This document shows, one piece after another, positions 36,659 through 48,600 of a DNA stretch of 64,000 nt. Source of the stretch: Xenopus tropicalis. Its lineage: Eukaryota; Chordata; Amphibia; Anura; Pipidae. The stretch covers positions 67,728,222 through 67,792,221 of the forward strand of contig NC_030677.2 in assembly GCF_000004195.4 (NCBI RefSeq). The letters are read 5' to 3'. Within the stretch, counting starts at the first letter, position 1, and each line of letters starts with the position of its first letter. The notes below the pieces were generated by a model. The model saw nothing but the letters and a program-made list of their open reading frames with translations. It did not search any database and was not told where the DNA came from. The position numbers and the translations under genes are program-made.

Positions 36659-39600
36659 AGCAGCATGATGAGCAGCACCCTCAGGTATTTGCACGAAGCG
36701 TTGAAGAGTGAAATAAAGGTTTATTTACCAATGTTTTGGTTCCTAACATATTCATTATGTATTTTTATTTATATAGAAATATATTCAATACAATATATTT
36801 GTCTCCTGTAGAAAACCGGGTTATAGTTTTGCCTTTAAGGGCAGTAAAAAGGGTAAATTAATTGTTTATTACAGAGTGAGGAGAACCTATGTGATTATAT
36901 CCTTGCCCTCGTGGGCTGATTACCTGACATCAGTGGAGCAGAAAAAAAACATAATAGGAAGAAATACTGACATGGTAATAACTCACTGCACCTACAGAAG
37001 TGCAGAATGCAGGGTGGTATGTTAAGTCATAGATTATGTTGTTCATTAGAATTTAATTAAACTTTGCTGAAACATCTGCTTCTTACAATCAATTTTCTTT
37101 ACTTACAACACTATTGACCTTTCTACCTTCCTAACTGCAACTATAAAACCTATCGATATCACCATATTCTAGCCCTTATTCTGTGATACACCCACTAGGG
37201 CAATATATGGTTTTTATTTTGGCAATTGTTAAAGGGAAACATACGGTTATGGGGGTGCATGAGCAATTGGTGAACACTGTGGGATGCTGCTATGTGCGAT
37301 ACAAATGGGTTTCATCCTTTGATACAGTGCAGTTTAATCACAGTGATTGAGGGTTCTGCATAGTTAGCCTGATGTAGTAAACCATGTTAGCGAAAAAAAA
37401 TAATGCAAGACAAGCATTTCTCCTCTGTGGAAAATGCTGTGTGAACAGCAAAAGAAAATGCCAACAGAAAAAAAAATGCATGTTTTGGCATTTACACTAG
37501 TGTGCAACGAATGGAATAAAAGGTCTTATTGAAATGCAGGTATTTTGGCAAATCACACCACTATGAAGCAGGTTTTAAAATGCAAAATGCTCAAGTAATG
37601 TTTGCAATGCAATAAAGTATGCAGGGAACATTATACATTGCAAAATGCAAGTTTCTAAGTAGTTCGTTCTGTAGCATTTAACCTAATACCTAAGTTAAAG
37701 GTATCATCGACATTCCCCAAACATTCCTCTTTTCCAACTAGGAATGATATGCAGTGTGATATTGTATCAGGGAAATCCTTTGTTTATAGAAAGGTATAGG
37801 GTTGGTGCCTCCTGGGTTCCATAATCCTCCTTATTGCTTTTCAAAGCCCTTCTCTCAGTCTAAGGACACATTCACATTATAGGTTTTCATTTAACTTGGT
37901 TAGATCAGATTTATATCTAATTTTACCAATACTGGGCAATTGCAAAAACAGACCTCGCACAATGCTTTCTATCTGGATACATTCCATCCATAGGGATGCA
38001 CCGAATCCACCTTTTTCGGATTAGGAGGAACCCAGAATCTTATGCAAAAGATTTGGCCGAATACCGAACCAAATCCGAATCATACATAAGGGTTAAATGT
38101 GCGGCAAAAATTGTTTAACTTCCAAAAAACAGAAAAAGACAATTTTTAGGATTCAGATTCAGTTCGGCCAGGAGCATAGATTCGGCCAAATCTGAAAACC
38201 GAACTTAATCCTGGTTTTGATGCATCCCTACTTCAGAGTGGGGGTGCTCTGCTCACAATCATACCTGAAAAAGTTGCATGAAAGGCTGCAGAGCTTTTAG
38301 TTTACTCATTCCAGTATTGCTTTTGTCACATGACCATGGCAAACTTCCCAATACTTTGTTTGTAACCCATAGAGACATAAACTTATTTATAGTGTAAGCA
38401 TTCACCTATACTACATAAAATTTTAAACATGTTTCATGTTAGTGCATCTTTAATTATTTTTTATTCTTTTAGTTATGAATAAACTTAAAATGTTTATAGC
38501 CCAATGTAATTGAGATGGCATGTTAATGGCTCTCCTTAAATTTACTGTTGCTGTTATTGTGCCTCGTGGGAAGGGGGATGCCTACGTGTCTCCTACTGCC
38601 CATAACTCATAACTACTCTACAGCGTTGGTGCACGCTTCTGGAGTACAAAGACCTGTAGGCAGAGGTGCTAAAAGTGGGGCACGAACTGCGAAAAATATG
38701 GCAGCTTGCACCTATTTTGCACTCTGCATCCTGCTTTGCCTATCTCGCTTTTTGCCACCCCTGGTAACATTGGAGGTGATGCCGCCTGTGGCAAGTTTCT
38801 CAACTCACCTCATGGCAGCAGCACCCCAGAGTACAGGTATGGGATGCGTTATCCAGAAACCTGTTATCCAGAAAGCTCTGAATTACGGGAAGGCTATCTC
38901 CTATAAACTCAATTTTATCAAATACCTAAATTTTTAAAAAATGATTTCCTTTTTATCTGTACTAATAAAACAGTACCTTGGACTTGATCCCAACTAAGAT
39001 ATAATTAATCCTTATTGGAGGCAAAACATTTTGAGTTTGTTTATGTTTATTTTTCCTTTGAGTTAAGGTACTGAGATCCAAATTACAGAAAGACCCCTTA
39101 TCCAGAAAACCCCAGGTCCCAAGCATTCTGGATAACAGATCCCATACCTGTACTTCTCATCAACATCATTCAAGCAGGTGTATGGCAAGCAGTCATTTAG
39201 CTGTATGGATAATTCAGGGAACACACACATAACATGGCGCCATGTTGCTTATCTGCTATTTTATGAATACTATGAATCACAGCAGTTTATGGATGTTGAC
39301 CTCAATGATTGTTACTTGTTCCACCCAACAATATAATTTATTAATGTGAATACTACTTTTAGTCTACTACTGTGAAACTAAAATGCAAGTTTGGTCTATA
39401 AAACAGGTGATAGGCACCCACAGGCAAGTTCTCACTTGTTCTTTGTGACTACAGTATGAGAGCATTGGGTAACTTGGGCTTGCACTTCCTTCCATTTCTG
39501 CTTTTAACAGTTTACTTTCTTACATTAGGGCTACATTTAGAGCAGTGATCCCCAACCAGTGGCTCGTGAGCAACATGTTGCTCCCCATCCCCTTGGATGT

Positions 39601-42600
39601 TGCTCTCAGTGCCCCCAAACCAGGGAGTTATTTTTGAATTCCTGACTTGCAAGTTTTGGTTGAATAAAAACAAGATTTACTACCAAATAAAGCCTCCTGT
39701 AAGCTGATAGTGTGCATAGAGGCCCCTAATAGCCAATCACAGCCCTTATTTGGCTCCTCCATGAACTTTTATGATGCTTGTGTTGCTCTCCAAGTCTTTT
39801 TACATTCGAATGTGGCTCACAATTAAGAAAGGTTGGGGATCCCTGATTTAGAGGCATATTTAGCAAAACATCAAGTTTTTATTTTTCATTGAAAAACCTT
39901 GAAAACTCACCAAACTTGTGCATTTATTTATTAAAAAACTTGAATCTTGAAAACTTGTTTACTTAAAACGTGAAAACAACTTCAAAGCAGAACAGTCGCC
40001 TTGTACTCATTATCTTCAATGAGTCTTCCAACTTAAAAAAAAATCTCTAAGCTCCCATTGACTTCTACATAAACTCACTTAAAGAATTTTTACATGTTTT
40101 ACATCTTGAACATTCAAGTTTTGGAAACTCTGAATTTCTATGGTTTAGCTCCAAAAATTTTAATTGCAGTAAAAACTTGCATTTGAATGTTAACAAATCG
40201 GCCCCTTATTGTTTCCTGTTGGTTAAGTGGCAGCCACAGGGAGTTACAAAATTATTGTTTCCGTAGTAAATAAGCACCCAACCCGTACCCACCTCTTTCC
40301 ACTTGCTACTTCTGTGCATCCCTTAGGTTCCAAGACAGGGAATCTTTGGGAGCAGAGGAGTGTACTTCCCCAGTCTAAGTGCGAACCTGCAATGGTCACC
40401 CAAATTTCAACCCAAACCCACCTGGGATTGCCCCGCAGGCTTCCACACATCACTACTCTGGACATATTGAAGCAAAACTTGTGAATAGGAAGGCTGCTCA
40501 GTAATACCTGCTGCAGTGCAGCCACACTTTAAAGGGAACTGAACCCACCCCCCCAAAAAAAAGATGTAGTATTGTTCTTGAGCATTTTTGCAATTTACAT
40601 TCATTTTCTATTTTTAATGGTTGCTGAGATATTGGCCGTTTTAGACTGCTAACAACAGGCTGTTAGCTGAGGAGCTTTCTTTGAAGATCAAAGTCAGCAA
40701 CATATCTATATAAAGGCAAAATTGTAATTGTAGTCTCTAAGCATTTTAGGTCAGTAAGACAAGCAAGAATGAGACTTAATAAAGATATAAATAGTATTGC
40801 TCTGCAGTAGGAAGTTCTAATTTTGACAGTTTTGCCCCTGGCGCTTGAAATGAAATGTTTCAGTAGTCAGACCCAGAGTTGGCACAGTGCAAGCCTGTTG
40901 CTGCAGTGTACAAGCTATTTTGCATTAAAATGCAGGTGTTCGGTGAATGAATAAGGAAAGAGCCTATATCTGTAAGAAGCTGTGATTTATCAGGCAACCA
41001 GCAATAAACTATATGGAAGGGCAAGACCTCTATAATGAATAGAACACTGCCTGGTTGAGCATAGTTAGTGGATTTTGCCTGAGAACAGTAAATCACTCAG
41101 AACTGAACTTTTCCCCAAGTCAAACCCATATGTTGTTCCTCTGACTCCACTGCAATTGTTTATTAACCCATCCTGTAAACCGGACAGAAAATCAATAGGA
41201 GGTAGGCAGAGAATATAATGGAATCCTGTCCTTATAAACTGCCCTTTTAATGAGCGGCTGGGTGCCCCTGGTCATGTCGCTGCTTTTGTCTGGATGCTCA
41301 GCAGGGAGATTAATATAGTTCAGCAATTACCCGAGCAACAGAAATATAGTTTCACTTTTATCTAGATGATGATACCAGATTATTGCATGGGCTTTGATAT
41401 AGACAATTTAAATAGATAGAATAAAACATTTGCAGCCTGTACATGCACCTATGGCATGTGTCCTACATCCGATACAGAATTCTGTAGCTGTTTGTATCTG
41501 CTTGTGGCTCTGGGTGTGCCCACTTCTGGGGCAGCAGTGCAATGGAGCGGAAGGTAACTGTACCCCACAAGCAGATTTCTACATGAGCTGAATGCCCACA
41601 AGAATTACAGTGCTTTAACATTTTGGTGCTGCTTCTGGTTTGTAAGCATGCAATTTGTCTCTGTCAAGGAATAATTGAATTAGAGCAGTGCTCTGATATC
41701 TATCCTGCTAAATGAATATTCTGTAAATTATTGCTGAAAATCATAATATTTTCTAAAAGCAGCACTAACAGGTTCCAGGTGCAACATATTTATGGATTTA
41801 TATAGTTTAAATGTTTATATCAGCTGGGCCCCCCTTCTTCAGGTAGTGACTCCCATACACACTGCTGTTATCAGGTCTGGACCTGGGGTAGCAGAAAAAA
41901 TCCCACTGGGCCCCAGGCTAGTTTATTTGGCCCTTTTTACCAAGATGCGCCCTCCTTAATGCCCGTGAAAGACCTCTGCACCACCAGTCTTCGTTCACTC
42001 CATTAGCTTCTATTCTTGCAGGCAGGATCCTGGAAAGCAGATATGGTGGCCAACACTTTGTTTCATAAAAAATCTGATTGTGTATTCTGCCTGGATGTTC
42101 ATCTGTAATGTCATACATGTTTTTATTCTGCTGGGGGAGAAAATGCCAATGCCCCCAGTTTTACACCAGCCTGCAAACGCTGGCATGAATGGCAACCCTG
42201 ACAAAATAATCACCAGTGGAAAGAGACAAACAAACAGAATAGTCGCTGGAAAGGCCTACGCATAGCTTCGTTTTTCTGTAGTCAAGCACAGTTGCCTTTC
42301 CACCGGTAATTCTCTTTGTTGCTGGTTGAAAGGGATTAGTCTCTTGTGGTAGCAAAGATTTATCGTGGGCGACTAATCTCTCAGTGGGGCATTGGTTTAA
42401 ACAACATTCAATTATCATGTATGCTTTATAATCTAATCTTAGTTGGTGACATGGAATTGATCTTTACCTTTTTTTTTTTTTTTTTTTTTTTTTACTGCTG
42501 GGCTTATATGTATAACCAGAAGTCTAGTACCCAGTATATTTATCTCTTGGATGTGACTCTCACAGCACTGATTAACCTCAGGGTCAAAGATTTTATAAAG

Positions 42601-45600
42601 TTGCCATTATTGCCTTGATTGAGACTTCTGTGATACAAATGATGTGCCTTTGGGACTTTTCACTTTAAGAATACATGTGCCCTGAAATATTTCATTCTTA
42701 TTCTGGGCACCTGAAATTAAAATGCATATTGGTCCATTTTGTATCATGCACAAACATATGTGAGGAAGTTCCTAGAAGTTGTTTGGTATTTCTTCAACCA
42801 CAGAGGAAACCCTGGACTGTTTGTGAAAATGGATTCATAAATGTTAGCGGAAAGCCTTACCACTTGTGTGGTATCACTGTGTTTAAGAAAAGTTCAACAA
42901 AAATCAAGCACACGGGGCTTCTACAGTTTGTTACTTCAAAGGAAAGTTGTGCTGTAGTGAATATTATGCTTGTGGAAGTGTCTGCAAAACATCAGAGTTT
43001 ACTTACAACTAGGAAAACAGTGTGCAAAGTGCAAAAAATAGGCACAGTCTGCTATTACTTTGCACACTGCCTTACTACTTTAAACAATTGCTGTCACATC
43101 TGGCCCTAGGATCTCTATGTTAAAGTTAAAGACGGTGTTAAAATGATGCTATTGGAATCAACATTGAGATTAGTTACAAATGAAAAGATATATTAGAAGG
43201 ATTTAACCCTTTGTATTGGTAGAGGAAAAGAATCATGCACTTTCTGTAGGAAGAAAGGTGGAATTTCAAGAACCAGCAGTGACCAACAACCCATCCTCCT
43301 GCTATTATTATCCTACATGATGGTTTTATACAATCCACATTATTGCTAGGCAGTTTATTAACCGGAGACATTGCATGTCGGATTACTTTGCCATAAAACC
43401 CAGTAGCTGGTTAGGTCCTTTCTATTGTTACGGCCCATTAGCCCTTATAATAACCTGCTTAGGCTCTGGGAACAAATGCTGCTAAAATGCTTTACTCTGT
43501 ATGGATTTTTAACTGGTTTCTAGGTGGAAAAGGCTTTGTGACTAGATCATTTACACAACTGAAAGTCGGGCAGAATGCAGACATCTGGCTTGGGTATTAT
43601 GAGGATGCATAAAGTTATGGAGTCATCACCCTCTTATGGAATGATAATCCCAAAGTCTTTAGCCTGTGTGTGAGCCAATACATCTTGTTTTAAACAAGAA
43701 ACTTTCTTCAATTATTTTTCAAAATCCTTTTAGTCAAATAAACTCCAGTGCGAGAGACTATAAAGGCATGCAGTAAAACGTGATGGTGAAAATGTGATAA
43801 CGCATATTTACGCTGACACACACCTATTACCCATATCTGCTGGTACAATGCACTGCCTAATGTTTTGAAGAAATACAGGTTCTTGCTCACTTTTTTTTGT
43901 TGCCTTTAAGGGGGAGTCTGGAAGTCCCAGAACAGGTTTTAGTTTTCTTTAGTGCTCAGGAACGTTGTACTGATTCCCACACTCATCTGAACTGTGCAGT
44001 GTAATCTCTGGCTCTGACATTACATGTATGCCTAGGTTGGGCTCTATTGGTGATGGCTCGGGAGCCAGATGTGGCTCTTTTGATGGCTGCATCTGGCTCG
44101 CTGCAAAATTTAAAAAAAAAAAACGGGCCTGCGCTTGGCGAATAGAAGACGTGTTCTAAGCCTTAGAACACGTCTTCTATCCGCCAAATGCAGGCCACGC
44201 CTCTGCATCGCATCCGGCATCCTTGGGACCCACCCTACCTTGCCCCGCAGCATTCGTGGCCATACATATTGTATGGCTCTCACGGAATTACATTTTAAAA
44301 TATGTGGTGTTTATGGCTCTCTCAGCCAAAAAGGTTCTTGACCCCTGCTATAGATATATACCGGTATAGGATTCCTTATCTGGAAACCCATTATCCAGAA
44401 AATTCCAAATTATGGAAAAGCCGTCTCCCATAGACTCCATTATAAGCAAATAATTCTAATTTTTAAAAATGATTTCCTTTTTTTCTATTATAATAAAACA
44501 GAAACTTGTACTTGATTTCAACTAAGATATAACAAAGATATAATTAATCCTTATTGGAGGCAAAACAATCCTATTGGGTTTATTAAATATTTATATTATT
44601 TTTTGGTGGATTTAAGTTAAGGGATCTTTACATAATTTGGATCTCCATATCTGGAAAACCCCAAGTCCCGAGCATTCTGGATAACAGGTCCCATAACTGT
44701 ATTGTGATTTAGTTGGAAATGTAGAACTAGCTTGTTTGATGCAAATGCTCTCTTACAGTATTGTTGCCACAGCCTGCTGCAGATATTTGCCTTTGGTTTT
44801 GCTTGCTCTTTCTCGCCCCTGCTTCTCAGTAAATTTGAGCTCACTTCACCCTCTGTTGGTTTATACCCCTAACTAGAGAGCATGTTCTTGTTGCTTCCCC
44901 AGTACACAACAGCTAGATTTGAGGAGAGTCTTCAGAACATTCTGTCAGAGGGACAAAAGACACATTTGAATTCTCCCACTGTACAAATGAGAATGCTAGT
45001 GTTTTCTGACAGGGACAGATGTACTGTACATGTTCCCCTGCTGCTTACAAACTGCCAGTCTTGATTGTTTTTTTCACAGAACCATGTGTGCATTGGCACA
45101 GCATTTGCTGAAGTGCACATGATTTTGTGTGTGGAGTGATCTAGGTAGTATTTCCTCCAAAAGAATCTAATGTCAGTGCTTTGTTTTGTTATGTTATGTT
45201 ATCCAGTTATTTTGTTGCTAGTGATATTTTGTCATCACTAGAAACCAGAAGAACCTGATGTAGTCTTTTGTGGATCCAAATGAATACCTAGTGCGGTATC
45301 TGTTGGTGGAGAAGGTGAGATTTTGTCATTGCCAGAGATTAGGGAGCAGTTTGGCTCTATAGGTGATGGCACAAGGTAAGATTTGTCTTCCACAGCTAAA
45401 TCTGTGCTACCACGCAAGGAAGCCACGATTTATTCCACAATTTATTCCACGATTCAGTTCTAGGTTTTACTTCTGGCAATGTTAATGTTATACTATGGCA
45501 AGTCATTTTCAGTAGATTTAATGCATGCAGTAGCGCACATTTAACTGCTGGCAAGATATCTTACTGTGTGCAATCTTCCTTAAGTTGCGCGTACATGGAC

Positions 45601-48600
45601 AGATTTAAGATGTCTATTCAGGCTCTTCAGACCAATTTGCCTGCTTATTCACATGTGAATCCTCTGACAGGCCTTTCTCACCAATCATGCATGTTTGATT
45701 TTCTCACAGTAGGTTGGCATATTGGGAAAGAGCTGCTTGTTCAGCTACCTCATCAATCTTATCTGTATAAGTATTTAGAGTATAGTTTTCAATAGAGTTT
45801 TCAATGTTAGTAAACATAGGCAGGAGGGTTTGTGCAGAGCTGTTAACCCCTCCTATTTTTTCTGGAGTTTCCTGATTTTAGCTTCTCACCCCAAGTCTCC
45901 TGTCAGTTGATAGCATTTTCCCAATTTTTGCTCCATCTACCAAAGCTCTCCATTAAATTCTGGGTGCATGTCCGCAGTCAGCATTCAGTGACATCTCTTG
46001 AGCACTTTTGACTTAAGCGGGTCAATTGCACGTGACTTCACTTCCGGACGTGAGAGCAAACTTCCAGTTAGTATGAAAAAAAATTGGCGGGTCCCCCAAG
46101 AATCAACTGTCTGGGGTTGACAGCTCTGTTTGCATTGAGTGATAAGGGGGCTGTTGTGTCACATGTTTAATAGGATTTTCTTCAGGACTCATCTGTCTGC
46201 TTATCTCTCTTCAGCCCCTGTTCCTTGCCCAGTTATATTATCTAGTTTTCATCAAAAAGAGCAAGTTATTACTGAAGGCTCACCTTTGCCATCTTTCACT
46301 AGGAATAATACCAGCCAGGGTATGGGGGCGGGGCTGGACAGGTATGGGTGGAGTTATGATGCAAATGGTGAGGTAATGATGTACAGCCATTAAAAGGGGC
46401 TAGACGATGATGTCAAAGTGAACTGATACAGTACAAATACATTGCCGGGAAATTGTTAATACCGGCCCTGGCCTTGGCTTTTATTTTACTGGCTAGGCCA
46501 GTTAAGCAACAGCTCTAGCTTAACATAACTATTGCTTATGATTCTTTAACTAGAACGTATATTAAAGCCAATGTTGAATGTTTTTGTTGCTGCTTATTTT
46601 CAAAACCTGATCCCAGAATGCCTGCCAGAATTTCCTTAAGCACCTCTGTGCCTGTGTGGCTGCTTCTCACTTTGTCTATTAATCAGCTAGGGCTTATACT
46701 CTGGGCATATGTGGTTTAGTGATGGCCAGTTATTTTTCCATTCCGCAAGTTGAAGCCGGCTGAAAGGTACTCTTTCTTATGCAGCTCATCAGTAAAGGAC
46801 AGAAAAGGTCTTTTGAGTAATAAAGTCACTCTCCGTTTTAAAGTGTCAGTAACACGCACAAAATAATGGACCTCATGTACAGTATGTATTAATTCCATTT
46901 ACAGGTGCCTAGTATTTTATAACTGTAACAGTAATAAAATCTGAAAACCTTCCAAACCCCGGCTTATAAGCTTCGGTTTCTCAAGTTTGTTAAAAGACAG
47001 AAGATAATTGTTTAACAAATGTCTATGAAGATTTTCATTCATCCAGGTCATGGTATATCTAGTATAAATAAATTTAAAGCAACTGGACTTGTTTGGTAAT
47101 CATTGAAGATGTTTCACTACTCATCCGAGCAGCTTCTTCAGTTCAACTGACTGGTATGGGAAGTCCTCAGCATATATACTCTTCCACTAATCCAATCACA
47201 ATGGCACTTTGTAACTCTTCAGAAAGGTGACATCTGAAACTCACAGAGGTGTGAATGCTGTGGAGTTACTTTGAAAGGATTACCAAAGTATCATGCAACT
47301 CTTCAAAGCAGGTGTTACTTGTTAGAGTTGCATGAATGGATGTGTGAAGAGTTCTGAAACTGCCGGGGTACAGATGTTAGAACAGCATTGTATGTAGCAG
47401 ACAGATGGTGTCGAAGTCCCCCGTCTCTGTTTAGGGATGGTTTCTCCACTTTGACTTGAATGGCCTCTTTTACACCTCTTTCAAACCAGCGGTCTTCTTT
47501 GTCCAAAATTTGGACGTTACTATTTTCAAAGGAGTGTCCCTTGTCTTTTAGGTGTAGAAATACAGCAGAGTCCTGGCCTGTAGTGTTCGCCCTCCTATGC
47601 TGAGCCATTCGCTTGGAGAGCAGTTGCTTTGCCTCCCCAATGTAAAGGTCTGTGCACTCCTCGCTACACTGGACTGCGTATACAACATTGCTGTTGGTGT
47701 TGGATCCTTTGGGTGTACAAGTTTTTGTCTCAAGACAAGGGACACTCCTTTGAAAATAGTAATGTCCAAATTTTGGACAAAGAAGACCGCTGGTTTAAAA
47801 GAGGTGTAAAAGAGGCCATTCAAGTCAAAGTGGAGAAACCATCCCTAAACAGAGGCGGGGGACTTCGACACCATCTGTCTGCTACATACAATGCTGTTCT
47901 AACATCTGTACCCTGGCAGTTTCAGAACTCTTCACACATCCATTCATGCAACTCTAACAAGTAACACCTGTTTAAAGAGTTGCATGATACTTTGGTAATC
48001 CTTTCAAAGTAACTCCACAGCATTCACACCTCTGTGAGTTTCAGATGTCACCTTTCTGAAGAGTTACAATGTGCCATTGTGATTGGATTAGTGGAAGAGT
48101 ATATATGCTGAGGACTTCCCATACCAGTCAGTTGAACTGAAGAAGCTGCTCGGATGAGTAGTGAAACGTCTTCAATGAACCAAACAAGTCCAGTTGCTGT
48201 TTAACAAATATTTTCTGTTCTTTAACAAACTTGAGAAGCACAAGCTCAGAAGCCAATAAAATATCACAGATTCTGAAAATATTTTTTTCTTTAAGCCTGT
48301 GGTTTTATAAAAGATTTGAACTGCGGCAACAAATTAGATCATATAAAGCTATGGCTCCAGTTTTATTGTATTTTTCATTCCAGATCAAATGTCTAACTGG
48401 AAATCTTCGCCTAAGCTCTGCAGTCTTTTACAGCACACAGTTTCCCTCTAGTGGTGAGTTTAAATATAAAAATCCTAATACTGTGATTAGATGCCTGCTT
48501 GGACTTTGCCACACAGAGCTTAATATAAAAGCACTGGAAAGTCTTGGTCATCAGAAGAAAACAAGATAATAAATGTCTCAATACCGATATACGAAAGAAA

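Larger units (their letters stand above)
47076..48199. mobile_element. Head-to-head pair of 5'-truncated Penelope-like retroelements
   Basis: The left half (47076-about 47732) is a - strand copy, the right half (about 47733-48199) a + strand copy of the same 3' region. Outer ends mirror each other: CAACTGGACTTGTTTGG at 47080 and its complement ending at 48199. Each half encodes the C-terminal part of a GIY-YIG endonuclease domain of the kind found at the C terminus of Penelope-like elements. The arms run for about 470 bp with few differences, so the pair is fairly young. Reverse transcriptase is absent. The group was assigned from recalled family features. Confidence 0.7.

Noticed and set aside
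38548..38937. 129-codon + strand frame in intron 1
   Set aside because: The 3' third is family D repeat sequence, the rest has no recognisable domain, and no splice-site-bounded exon fits.
42675..43109. 144-codon + strand frame in intron 1
   Set aside because: No known domain, no conservation evidence available and no promoter or splice context. Chance length is plausible in 64 kb.
48139..48173. Firm call of a hammerhead ribozyme
   Set aside because: Although GGATGAG and GAAAC are present, the U of the CUGAUGA core is G and the third helix is not visible, so it is reported only as a hairpin hypothesis.
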